Origin: Hoplostethus atlanticus
Taxonomy: Eukaryota > Chordata > Actinopteri > Trachichthyiformes > Trachichthyidae
Assembly: GCA_034670405.1 (NCBI GenBank)
Contig: JAXDDX010000003.1
Location: 11,651,001-11,715,000, forward strand
Length of the DNA stretch: 64,000 bases
Reading direction: 5' to 3'
Shown piece after piece: positions 1-19,900 of this stretch. The notes under the pieces were generated by a model, which saw nothing but the letters and a program-made list of their open reading frames with translations, had not been told where the DNA came from and did not search any database. How positions within the stretch are numbered: the first letter of the stretch is position 1; each line of letters begins with the position of its first letter. The translations under genes were made by a program, and so were the position numbers.

Positions 1-289
1 ACACTACTATGGCAGAAGCAAGAGTGATAATGTGAATTTATCGATTTGTTTGAATTAATTTATTTATTCATTTGTATACAACCCCTTTATTATCAGTTAT
101 TGCTATGGCTTCCACGCTCTCCGCCATTTTCCCCCAAGACAAGCTGCAAACATGTCACATGTCACAAGTGAAATTTCTACTTCACTAGTCTTTTTTTTTT
201 TTACTTGACTTTGTCGGGTCGGGTTGTTGTGCGCTTAACATGTCAAAAACAAGTGCAATATTCGACATCACCCGAAGGCTGCAAAAGAT
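1..289. other. Intergenic sequence upstream of rab4b
   Basis: Moderately AT-rich sequence with a poly-T run near 190. I see no reading frame or recognisable repeat. It presumably holds the distal promoter of rab4b. Confidence 0.5.
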
Positions 290-327
290 AACGTAATGAC
301 GTAATACGCAATAGCCGTCATTACGTT
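290..327 (+). promoter_or_regulatory. Perfect inverted repeat with ATF/CREB-like site in the rab4b promoter
   Basis: AACGTAATGACG (290-301) and its exact reverse complement CGTCATTACGTT (316-327) flank a 14-base spacer. Each arm carries TGACG, and the left arm runs into TGACGTAA, which resembles an ATF/CREB or C/EBP-ATF composite site. It lies about 155 bases upstream of the rab4b start codon, where a TATA-less promoter is expected. The repeat is seen directly; factor binding is inferred. Confidence 0.5.
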
Positions 328-483
328 TTGACACCGAGGTTGTGTCGGAGTAAAGGAAGCTAGGAAGGCATCAAGGAAACGTTGCGGCGTAGACAAACAC
401 CTAAAAGAGGTGTAAGACTCCAGCTAACGCATAGCTCACACAGTACCAAGACAATAACAATCCTTCCTACAGCGAGGGCCACC

Positions 484-9765
<9,282 letters not shown>

Positions 9766-9826
9766 GGGCCGGGGCCCCGCCCTCACCTCAACCCACAGGC
9801 CCACACACACAGGACATCCCCTACGG

Positions 9827-10022
9827 GTGAGTGTAATGTTATTGGTAATAAGTTAACATGTTGATGACAATATTTATAGTGCTACTTTTAGATAATAGAT
9901 TACATCCTGATTAATTGTACATCAGGATTCCTCGCCTGCTCTCTTGCACTTGCCATGATATTGATCAGTGCATGTGATCCTGCAGCTCTTTTCATAATAC
10001 CCTCTCTCTTCCTACATCTCAG
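9827..10022 (+). other. rab4b: Putative intron in the rab4b 3'UTR
   Basis: A strong donor, CGG|GTGAGTGT (intron from 9827), pairs with a long pyrimidine tract ending TCTTCCTACATCTCAG (AG at 10021-10022). The intron would be 196 bases. Its exon junction would lie 61 bases after the rab4b stop codon, just past the 50-55 base rule for exon-junction-triggered decay. Inferred from splice signals only. Confidence 0.5.
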
Positions 10023-12077
10023 CCCCAGGTGTTTTTGGGTGTGTGGTACCCTTATCTCTTCTGTCTCACACACCTCGGATCACCTGGATTAGTGGTCATG
10101 GAGATCACTGCAACCCCTGACCTCTGGTAAGAGTCTCTCCTTCCTGCCTGGGGAGGTCTCCTCCGCCCTTGTGACCTGGGCAGGGAAACCCCTGAGTGTG
10201 AACATGCTGGGATTATAAAGAAGAGGAATCCTCTTCTGAGAAAAATTGTTTCTCAGTTACTTACCAGACAAGGAAGTGTCAAGGGTTATGTGTATGGGCT
10301 GCCCTACTGTTTTTGTTTGTTTTTATCCCCTTCCTTCTGGTTTTTAATAACACCTGCTCATAGATGCTTTCTTACATACACACATCAATGTCTGTGACTG
10401 AATATCATTAATACATTTTTGCATTTATTGATCATTAAAACATCCCAGTAGGGTTTCATAATTCGCTTGGTCAGCACCTTTTGAGTTTTAACATTCATAG
10501 AGGCACAGCTTCATATTTTGCATTTTATTGACCGATATTTGAAACCTTATTTGCACCTAACAGTACTCCCCATAGATTCAGCCTGTCGTTTGTAATGTGA
10601 TAAACAGATGGCACCTCTGATAAATAAATTTTAGCCAACATTTGCAAGATTTTGGTTTGGACTTGTAGATATATTCAAAACCATATACTGTACAAATCTT
10701 TGTAAAGGTTCAGTTGTTGTCAAATCATTCTCTCAGACCTGATGAAATTGAAGCAGCTAATTGGTGGATTTAAGTGTACATCAGGTCTCTTCAATCATAT
10801 AGGCCCAAATGTAGAGCCCAGGCCTTTTACTCTGAGGTGTATGTTACATTGAGTCTGTCTGTTTTGTTTATTGGTTTGTGTTGAAATGCACTATTATAAT
10901 GTATGAGTATTGGCCTTAGTAATCTACTTGATATTGTGGATGTATATTATTCCCAGTCGCCATGTCTCTAAACTGTCAGTGGTGCCTCCAAAGGGAATTA
11001 GTCCAATCACTCCACTCCCATAGGCAAACCTGTGGGCCATGTTGAAAGCACAAAAATGAGAGAAATGTTGCTCTTTATTTTACTCCAAAGGTCACAAAGT
11101 CAAACGTTTTGCATTATCCGATTTCCCATGCTTGCTCCAACCCATGTTTAGGTCCCTGTGTCTCTGGCCCTATCACAGTGGAAGGTTAACAGAGGGTTAT
11201 CTATACTTGCAAAGCTATCCATGTCTTTGCCGCCTCCTGCTCCTTTTTCTCCTTTTTCTCCTGCCCTCTTTTTAATTGAATGCTGCTCTACGTGCACATA
11301 CAAGGCACGTCACAGGAAACCGCACTTGGTTTTGCCTCAGTGCCACGCATGGGGAAACATTCATACCACCCAGCCAGTTTAGTCATAGGGGCACATCACG
11401 TTGCTCAAATCTGAGTTCTGTTTTATACTCCCTATTAGCTGTCACATCTCTCTGTCAAGCACAGAAGCAGCAGTTTTTCTCTGCTATGTGGTGTCGTTGA
11501 GTTTGTGGAGCTGACCCAGATGTTTTCTCCTCAGAACAGACCCTGTGTTGCCCTAGAGAGAAAGGGGAATTTCCACTCCAATATGGTTTCCTTTTTCCAT
11601 GTATCACTGACAGGGGGTTTGCGGTGGTGTTGGAAGCGAATGAGGCTGCGAGTTAAAAACGAAAAGCATCCCAAGCTCCTGCCCTACTCTTTAGTCATAG
11701 GCACTGTCAGAACCGCTGAGAGCAGGTCACACCGACCCTGCATAGATAGAGGAGATCAAAACAAATCGCCTGCACACCCTCTTCTCATGCGTTTTTTTTT
11801 TCTCTACGTCCCCATAGACAAACCATATACTTTCAAGCTCAAGTGAGGCAGCACACTTAAGGTAGAAAGATGGTGAATTGTCCAAGCAGGAGATGGTATA
11901 TGACATCAAGAGACAGACTGGTCAAAACGTTTTGGTTTTTTTTTGAAAATATTGGCTTTGTGTGATCGTTTGTCTCCTTTTGCAAGTGCACTTTTACTTT
12001 TGAATTTTCATTTTCGTTTTGTTTATATGCTGTAACTATAGAATTGTACATTTTATTTTACTTGAAATGTATACTGT

Positions 12078-12083
12078 AATAAA
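12078..12083 (+). terminator. rab4b: Poly(A) signal of rab4b
   Basis: AATAAA within GTAATAAAGATTTT, followed by a T-rich stretch. It is the clearest canonical hexamer on the + strand before the convergent gene. Confidence 0.55.
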
Positions 12084-12100
12084 GATTTTAATTGTAGATG

Positions 12101-13680
12101 TTATCATTTCTTACTAAAGAACAACTGAGTTCTTAATTTTTCTTCTTTGGATATTTCTGCTGTCAAGACTGTTGTGCTAGCGATCAGTCCTGCTGACTGA
12201 GGGTTGATTTGTTTATCGCTCACTGCTGTTTTTAGAGGGATGATGAAAGACGTCGACTTCCTGAGCTGTAGGAGCCTGTCAGCGCTTCATCTAAATTTTT
12301 GAATACTGGTGAAAGTGAGGTAGTTTGTATTTTAACTGTATGTTGTATGGCTCATAATAACCACTCGCCAAAATAGCCACATGCTCAGAATTGTGTTTTG
12401 ACTTCATCCACTCTTACATTCTGTCTGAATTCAATCCAATGATGAACGCAATCCAACTCAGTTGTTGCTTAGTAACTAATGTTATATAATCGACTTAAAA
12501 ACTACTGTACATCTCGAGTAATCTATGCTGTAAATAAGATTTAATTTGTCTATTGTCTATTGAGGGTGAGTATTGCTCATTGATTGTAATGATTATGGAA
12601 CTCCCAGTAAACTGCTTGTTTTTTAAGTTACTATCTTTCAGTGTCTCCTGGATGTTTTGATAGATCTGTATAGTCTCTGACATCTAAACTAGGTTTCTGT
12701 TGAGGTTCTCATCCTAATTTATAGCCCAAGGGAATTGCATCAGATCCTGAGTACTGGTAAATCTCTAGCTCTCTTCCCCCTCTATCCATTTCTGTATGCA
12801 CCAGTATGAGCAGTGAGTAATCACACACTATATAGACGGGCAGCTGAATTAAATACTCCAGAAATGCAACAATAGGATCTATCTAAATGATCAATTTTCC
12901 TCATTTGTCTGCAATCAGGAGTTGTGTTTCCCTCAAAGGCAGAGTCAGGGTGGGGTCAGGATATCAGAATTAATCTGATGAAGAGTAAATGCCCTTTCTA
13001 ATTGTCTGGATTTATGTTCCTGGGTCAATGCAGTAACGGCTAGAGTGGGTTAATGTAGCTGAAGTGGCTATATTGACTGATTTATTGATCCTAGACAAGC
13101 TGTTAGAATGACATCATGACCAAATTGCGTAATTTACTGTAGAAGAACTATGCTTTGTTTTGCCACTAGATGGTGCTAACACATTGGACAGAAAAATCTC
13201 AGGTTGCTGTATTTGTACAATAGTATTTGAATAGATCCAATAGGATGCCTCATGAGGTACTATCATAATTATTTGTACAATACTCCCCCGTCCTGCTGTA
13301 TTTGGGAATCTTGAATCGCATCATTCTTGTTGAGAGCTGATTCAAATAGAATGTTACCATTGATTATAAGGACAGCACATATTGTTTTAAAGGACAATAT
13401 CACCAAAATTGCCTTTTTTTTTAATCAAATTGCACTGTTCACAAGTTTATATTCTTGTTATATACAGCATGTATTATATGCTACATTTAACATTTAGAAT
13501 TATTAAGTAAAAATCTAAAAAAGTGACTATTTTCACACCATCTCAGGCAATGAAATCGAAGTGAGAAAATGTCTACTTGAAACCTACAAATCAATTTGAT
13601 AATTTTGATGGAATTCTCCATTAACAGAAAAACTTGAATCCATTACAGGCAGAAACTGTCAAAGTGTATTCAGCACTTCA
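12101..13680. other. Convergent intergenic gap between rab4b and ap2s1
   Basis: About 1.6 kb between the two inferred 3' ends. AT-rich, with no supported reading frame. The only item noted is a CTCF-like motif at 13163-13176. Confidence 0.55.
13163..13176 (+). promoter_or_regulatory. CTCF-like motif
   Basis: CCACTAGATGGTGC matches the vertebrate CTCF core (CCACNAGRKGGCGC) with T in place of one C. It lies in the gap between the convergent 3' ends of rab4b and ap2s1, a plausible insulator or loop-anchor position. Motif resemblance only. Confidence 0.35.
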
Positions 13681-15331
13681 TCTGTTTTTATTATATACAC
13701 GGAATGGAATAAACTGATGTGGGTAGTTGGACAGGAGACTGTAATACCTACAAACACATTTTCCATCAACAAACACACAGGTGGACAAGAGGGCAAGCAG
13801 TACTTTCACTAATCCCAAATCATAAAAAAAATACAAAAATTCAACAGCAACGTGTGAAACCAGTTACGACACTTATGCATCCATAACGACATAGTTATGG
13901 AGTATGGCAGGTCTTATCATAGAAACTTTAAAGAAGGGAAATTAATAAATGTGACTTTTTGTCAAAGTTCATGAGGCTTTTGAGGGGCAAAGCCAATTTA
14001 TTTTGTTCCATCATATGATGCTAAAAGTATCTAAGTCATACCAATCCCCAATCAATTGAATACTCGTCCTTAACAGGTCATGTAGTGGGTAGGAAACACT
14101 TTAAAATCCTGGAATGAACATGTTAGTTTCACACTATTACACATGTAAGATATATGGTATGGACACACCATACAAAGCAAACTTCACAGTACTGCATTAA
14201 GAAGAAAATATACTTTCTATTTCCAGACAAGACTTCCTGTTCAGTTGTATTTTATATCTTTCTTTCCGTCTATGAGCATTTGGGTGCATTTGTACTTTAA
14301 GTGTTAAAAAGTGTGACCAACAAGCACCACTTTGGGTTGCATAGAACGATCTCGCTCTCAACATTTACGACATACAGAATAGAGCTAGCTAAGACACCAT
14401 GCACCCGCACTGTTCAGACTCAGCAGTGAGGTTGTCTAATACAGCACAGGTTTCCACAACACACCCTCAAAATGACACTCCTCATAAGTGCACTCCACTG
14501 AACTTACCGTGGTGGGTCAATTGCTCTAAAGGGCTTTCTAGTGGTCGTTTACTTGTACTGCGATACAGATATAAAATGCGCTGTAACCAGGACGAGTCTA
14601 GCACCACAACAGTCTAACAAGATCTTTCTTTGTATGGTTTTCATGCAGTCGGGTGCAAGGCTGTTGTAAGGCTGTTGTGAAGCTGATCTTCACTCAAAGT
14701 GCTCTACACACATGGATCATCATAGGCATTTTCAATACGCGGTGCTTGTTAGTTACAATAGTGCTATTAAATGAAGGTTGAGGGGATAGGAAAGGAGAGA
14801 GGAGGGGAGGGCAGAGCCAGATTAGTGTATCTCTGTCAGCGTTTCCACCATGCTGCAATGCAAAGATTAACTGGCTACTAGCTACTAGTAACTCATTACT
14901 GCTGCCTCTGGCTTTGGGCAAAGTGAGTAAAATATAAAGTTGACTGTAACTGAGGTGGTATTGTAGGTTATCAAGAATGAAATGTCATGGCCTGTATATC
15001 TGCAACGTATTGAAATACACAGACTTTATAATAGGCGAGAATAGCTACAGAATATTGCAAATGGACACAAAATATAGATTGCTATAACAAATAGGTTACT
15101 TGAACTTTACATGATATATCCATTTGTAAACAACATTGTGTATTTCTATTTTTTTTTAACATCCCTCTCTCAAATCCCTCTCTATCGCTTCTGTAAGCGA
15201 TAGAGCCTGCTCCATAGAGGCAGGCAAAGGAGATGGGGTCCTTTTCAGAGTGACAGCAACAAGGGGCGGGGCTAGTTTAGGTGCTGGGCCAGCGGATTGG
15301 TGGGCAGGTAGAAATGATGGTCGTCTGGCCC
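13681..15331 (-). other. ap2s1: ap2s1 3' untranslated region
   Basis: Sequence downstream of the ap2s1 stop on the minus strand. Candidate AATAAA hexamers read on that strand at 13997-14002 and 13687-13692. No competing reading frame of note. Using the far signal gives a 3'UTR of about 1.65 kb. Confidence 0.45.
13687..13692 (-). terminator. ap2s1: Candidate distal poly(A) signal of ap2s1
   Basis: TTTATT on the + strand reads AATAAA on the minus strand. A second candidate lies closer to the gene at 13997-14002. Which one is used cannot be told from sequence alone. Confidence 0.35.
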
Positions 15332-18300
15332 CTACTCGAGCGACTGGAGCATGAGGAGCTGCTTGAGGACCTTGGTCTGACTGGTCTCCCTGATCTCTCC
15401 TGCTAGGAACATCTCATCCACCACTGTGTACACCTTAAAGGGCAGAGATGGTCGAACATTGTGAGAACAGTAAGGAATGCACCAATAGTAGCATCAGGCT
15501 AATACCAGACTAAAACAGAGTATCACATCAGATTTTCCTCAATACTAAAACTAAAAACAGAACCACATTTAACAGCACCCTATCGGTGTCATCAAAACTG
15601 ACAACTTGATGATGGCGTCTCACAGTATTGCTATGAGTAGATACAGCATTACCAACAGGATGGCAGAAGAACTGTGTTGCTTTCATGCACACACAGATGC
15701 ATAAACATGTACAGGGTGGACATGATAAGATGTGGGTGGGTGACTGGGCTTTTTAAGTGTAAACCTAGGAGGTCACATTGAAATGATGTTGTCCTCATAT
15801 GACGGTTTCTCTCTATTTTCTGGTTGTAACATCAACGTCAACCAGCAAGGTGATTTGCGAACGTGGGTGGTACTTTGTTAAGCGTGTGGGCGGATGTTCA
15901 CAAACATCTTAGGTAATTACCTGGCATGCTCGCAGCAGTCAGGATGGTTTTCAGGAGTGTTAATTGCTTGAAAAATATACCCAACCCCTGCCAATGATGT
16001 AGATTAATCTAACTGAATGATTGCTGTAACTGTGAATAACATACCCGTTGCCATGGCATCACTTTAATCAAATGAAATAATTATTTTCATCTCCCTTTTT
16101 TCCTCTTCTGTTCCTTCTATCTGATCAGGGTGTTCATGGTTTGAAAATTTGGTAGCTCTGCTGACTTTGAGGCAGAAAGATACTCTTGATGTCCTCACCT
16201 TGTAGAAGTTGAACACGAGGTCCAATTCACACACGTTGTGAAAATACTCATTCAGCACCTTAGAGGGAAAAAAAAGAGGAACGGGGTAAAATTTATGGTT
16301 TCATTTTAATCAGATGACAGCTAGCTGATAACAGAATAGTCTATTTTCAGAGTGGATAAAGATAAACTGTATGACTAAATGTGGTGCATGACACCGTAGT
16401 AGTAACAGAACCTGTTTAACAACCATGTAATAGCCTGATTTCCACTACAGGGACATTTAACATACCCCAAAATAGAATTATGTGGTTCTTGTTTCATCTT
16501 GTTTCCTCAAAGATAGTTTCTTGATCTGTGGTATGCCGTCATCTACAACACTACAATTGCTGACCACCAGTTAAGAAAGTGCTAAACTGAATGTTGAGAC
16601 AAGCACAGCTTGGCTCTGCCGTGTAACTTTATTTATCCAAACGTCAGATTTGCCCACCAAACAGTCTACCATGGGCACCATGGGGGGGAAAATGTAATAT
16701 ATTTAATTAACAACATTTAATGCAGCAAAAATATGCCCTATATTGATTGTGTGTAGTTTAATTGTTACATGCAACCGCAAGTTTTAAAACCACAAATTAA
16801 GACTGTACAACGCTCTTGAATGGATCGTTGGGAATCTCGTTTCTCATCACGGATACATTCCAGCTGTGCCTTGGACAGGGAGCACTGGTGTGAGCTGTTC
16901 TGATATCCTGCACTCTCTTAGGTCTTATAATAATGTTATGACATTATGTGCCTACATAGCAACATTAAAATGCTTTATTTGCTTGTTATAAATGTTTTAT
17001 CCAAAAAACAAAACAAAACTACGCTTTCACACCATGACAGACTTCCCCCCTGCGATGCACTTGTGTGACAGCTGCTTGAGTGACAAAAAGGTAATAAAAT
17101 GATCTCTCTCTCCTTCAAGTGGGCTATAGTTTGCCTGAAGAAAAATGATTTCTTTGTAAATAACAATCATGAAGCTTTTTCAATGAAAAGCACTTGTGCT
17201 TTTCATTGAAAAAAGCATTGAAAAAAGCATTGAAAAAGCAACATCATTGGTGAATCATTGTACACTGATGCATAGAGAAGTTTCCAAAACAGTATTCATG
17301 TTGGCATCTGAATGTTTTTTATCCGTAGGGTAGTTTGTTTTGTAATCAGCAAACAACTTACTTTGGGCTATGGTTCTATACCCACAAAACACAGAACAAA
17401 AATACATTCACTATGGTCAGAAAATGTGGTGTCTGCCTTACAGTCACTTGCTATTAGACTCAGTTTGTGATCAATGTGTTATTTTATCACTGAAGGCTTT
17501 CAGTTTCTACTTTCACTTGGCCCAATATATAACACTGATCCCATTGTCAATAGTTACACCCTCTGAACAGAAATGTAGCCTTTGTGGGTTTTAAAACTGC
17601 CACATTAATTTGATTTTATTATGCTATGGAAACTTTTTCCATTGCGCTGTTTTATTATTTGTAGTGAAAAATACTGCCATGCTAAATGCCTACACTGTGA
17701 CTCATTCATTTCAAGCATTCATTTGTAACAATCTGATAATATAGTCAGTAATCTGTTACTATCTAAATGATTTATATTTCTAATACTGTGACATCATACT
17801 GTTATTGTCCAGAATATGGAAAATTAATACCATGATAAAACCTTTAAGTCATATCACCCCACCCAAGTCTAAGCACTTGCTCACTTTAGGGAACTGAATA
17901 AGAAGAAACACATTCCCAACTGCTAAACTTAATTTTAACCAAGTCCATATTTTCCAAAAGAATGTAGGTTTGATATTAAGAAGTGTCTAGATAGTAGATG
18001 AGGGGGATAGTTGAAGGAAATCATTGACAGACATTCCTCAAAATAATCAGGCTGTGAAGTACGAAAGCAGAACAGTGAACACATTGGACTACATGTCACA
18101 TTGTGTGTGTGTGTGCGCGTGTGTGCGTGTGTGCGTGTGTGTGCGTAAGTTACTTCTACAAAGTTGTGGATCCCCTCCAGGTATGCCAGGTTGTTATCGG
18201 TCACGTCCACACAGATACAGAAGTACAAGCCAGCATAGCGCCGGTAAATGATCTTGAAATTCCTGAACTGTAGAAACAAGACAAATAAAACTGCTCAATA

Positions 18301-19714
18301 ATCCATCCATCAAAGTACGGCAATGACAGCAGATGCATTTGGAGTTAAGTCAGGGTTCCCACACATATTTTACAATTTGTAAAACTTTTCCATACCTTCA
18401 TACCAAATTTTCATGACTGTACTAGTGCTGTGTAATATATAAAGCAATATTTATAAATGCTATGACATTGAAATTTTGTTTTAATGAGGACTATAACTGA
18501 GGACTATAGCCTGACAATTGCATTTTAGCCTAGTCACATTTCAGTAGGCTAACAGTGGGAACCCTGTTAATCATTTTTTCAGGTAAAACACACTAAGTTT
18601 CTATGACCCTTGAACAATGGAGGTGATCTGCACCAGCCAAATTTTGCTTTAGATGGTACATTTCTCTGGAACACCACCCATCCTTTAGAGGGATTATTTT
18701 CCCATCACCTTTTGAAAATTGTGAAAAACTTGGAAAAGGTGACTGATGATTTTTAAGTGGCTGTTGAACAAAAATGGGAAGCATCCAGTAGTCATCTAAT
18801 TATTTGACCCAGCACAATACATCTCAGATGTGTTTGACAATAAAGGTTGTTTAAACTTTAACACTGCGGTCCTCAATAAGACACAGTACTGGTTTCATTG
18901 CTCAAGGGCTTGAAACGACCAAAGCCACAGAACCAAGACATACAACCACACAGGAACATATCTGATCAACTCCATACCTCCACAAAGTTGGTGTGCTTGG
19001 CATCCCGGACAGTTACTACAGCATGCACTTCCTCAATCAACTTCTGTTTCTCATCATCATCAAACTGCATGTACCATTTGGCCAGACGTGTCTTCCCTGC
19101 TCGGTTCTGGATGAGGATGAAGCGGATCTATATGGCAAAATGAGGAGAATGGAGACAGGAATGAGATAATACAGGAAATGCTCCAACTAATTTAACACTG
19201 TAGGCCTAAATGATCTGAGATGCATGAGACTTTATAGTCCTAACATGTTTACCATGAGGTATGCGTTATTAGCTAGTAGTTACAGTTGATTCATATTCAA
19301 AATATTTTCAAGAGCAAACATCGTGATATGCATTTATATCAACACCTAAGGACCCTCCAGTTCAATAGTGAAGACCCATAGCGACAATTATTTGCCTATT
19401 TTAGAGATGAACCACACCCATTCATTTCACAAAACATGCAGATGACAGTGAAATATATTTGGCGAAGCAAAACCAACTTGCAGGCGGCAATTCTTCATAT
19501 TCGAGCTAGCTGCAAATCTACGGTAAAACATTGTGACTTCAAATCTTTGGCCTTGGCTTGCTAAGGTTAGTTAGCTAACCTACTAGCTAACATTAGCTAC
19601 CGTATCGCGATTGAGTGAATGAAGAGGTTAGCTAGCTAAACGTTAGCGAGCTAGCGGTTATATGCCAATACGGGAAGAAGAAATATGTTGATATTTAATA
19701 AATATAGTTACCAT
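15332..19714 (-). CDS. ap2s1: AP-2 complex sigma-1 subunit (five coding exons)
   Basis: Small sigma chain of the AP-2 clathrin adaptor. It binds acidic dileucine [DE]xxxL[LI] sorting signals at the plasma membrane and helps hold the adaptor core together. Minus-strand exons in coding order: 19712-19714 (Met only), 18978-19127, 18154-18267, 16199-16258, 15332-15433. These give 1+50+38+20+33 = 142 residues, the exact family length, and all introns are GT-AG at codon boundaries. The protein begins [20 protein letters not shown] and ends [10 protein letters not shown]. Arg15, the dileucine-pocket region Val88/Val98/Leu103 and the whole longin-like fold are intact. Thr74 and Gly83 differ from the mammalian residues as I recall them (Asn, Ala). 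Introns are 584, 710, 1895 and 765 bases. Sigma-1 and sigma-3 chains are excluded by near identity to AP2S1. Confidence 0.97.
17176..17240. repeat. 18-bp foldback followed by a GCATTGAAAAAA tandem
   Basis: An 18-base arm (17176-17193) and its exact reverse complement (17196-17213) are separated by only TT, a nearly perfect palindrome. The right arm continues into about three copies of a 12-13 base unit, GCATTGAAAAA(A), up to about 17240. The tandem likely arose by slippage from the hairpin arm. Confidence 0.85.
18102..18144 (-). repeat. CA-rich tract next to the ap2s1 exon 3 donor
   Basis: Imperfect (GT)n on the + strand, so (CA)n with CG interruptions in the ap2s1 transcript. It begins 10 bases after exon 3, directly behind the donor GTAACT. 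CA repeats near 5' splice sites are known hnRNP L sites that enhance or repress splicing. Confidence 0.85.
18351..18566. mobile_element. hAT-like MITE, 216 bp
   Basis: Terminal inverted repeats CAGGGTTCCCAC (18351-18362) and GTGGGAACCCTG (18555-18566) are perfect over 12 bases. The interior is AT-rich and has no coding capacity. A CAGGG...CCCTG terminus and TTCCATACCTTC-type interior fit non-autonomous hAT elements common in fish. The 8-base flanks (AGTTAAGT, TTAATCAT) do not form a clear target-site duplication, so the copy is probably old. It lies in ap2s1 intron 2. Confidence 0.65.
19555..19655. repeat. TTAGC/GCTAGC word cluster at the start of ap2s1 intron 1
   Basis: Dense GTTAGTTAGCTAAC, CTAGCTAACATTAGC, TTAGCTAGCTAA and CGTTAGCGAGCTAGC words lie about 55-155 bases into intron 1 on the minus strand. 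Several are self-complementary. The cluster mirrors the one at 586-702 in rab4b. Confidence 0.5.
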
Positions 19715-19900
19715 TGTCTTCTCCTAAATGTGGACGATATAAGCGTCAGAATAAGCCGTTCCTTGACAATTATGCTACGCTTTCATATAAATACATCAGT
19801 AATTTGACTTAACTTTCAATCGCTTATCCGCTATATTCCTCGAGCTAACAGGAAGTGCAAAGAAACGCAACAGCGCGTTGCATGATGGATAATGAGGTTT
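19715..19900 (-). promoter_or_regulatory. ap2s1: ap2s1 5' leader and core promoter region
   Basis: Sequence directly upstream of the minus-strand start codon. It has no TATA box. CACTTCCTGT (19848-19857, an ETS-type site common at transcription starts) and the GC-containing palindrome GCAACAGCGCGTTGC near 19867 suggest initiation around 19800-19870. Two short ATGs would fall in the leader if initiation is that far upstream. Confidence 0.4.

Larger units (their letters stand above)
9766..12100 (+). other. rab4b: rab4b 3' untranslated region
   Basis: Sequence from the stop codon to just past the AATAAA at 12078-12083. It probably contains an intron (9827-10022). The rest is AT-rich without a supported reading frame. 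The end is assigned from the poly(A) hexamer alone, so earlier polyadenylation is possible. Confidence 0.5.
16259..18153 (-). other. ap2s1 intron 3
   Basis: AT-rich non-coding sequence. It holds a near-perfect hairpin with tandem tail (17176-17240) and, against the donor, a CA tract (18102-18144). No other exon was recognised. Confidence 0.7.

Noticed and set aside
382-483. N-terminal extension of Rab4b in the open frame upstream of 484
   Set aside because: No ATG in that frame; the Kozak ATG at 484 gives the exact family start MSETYD.
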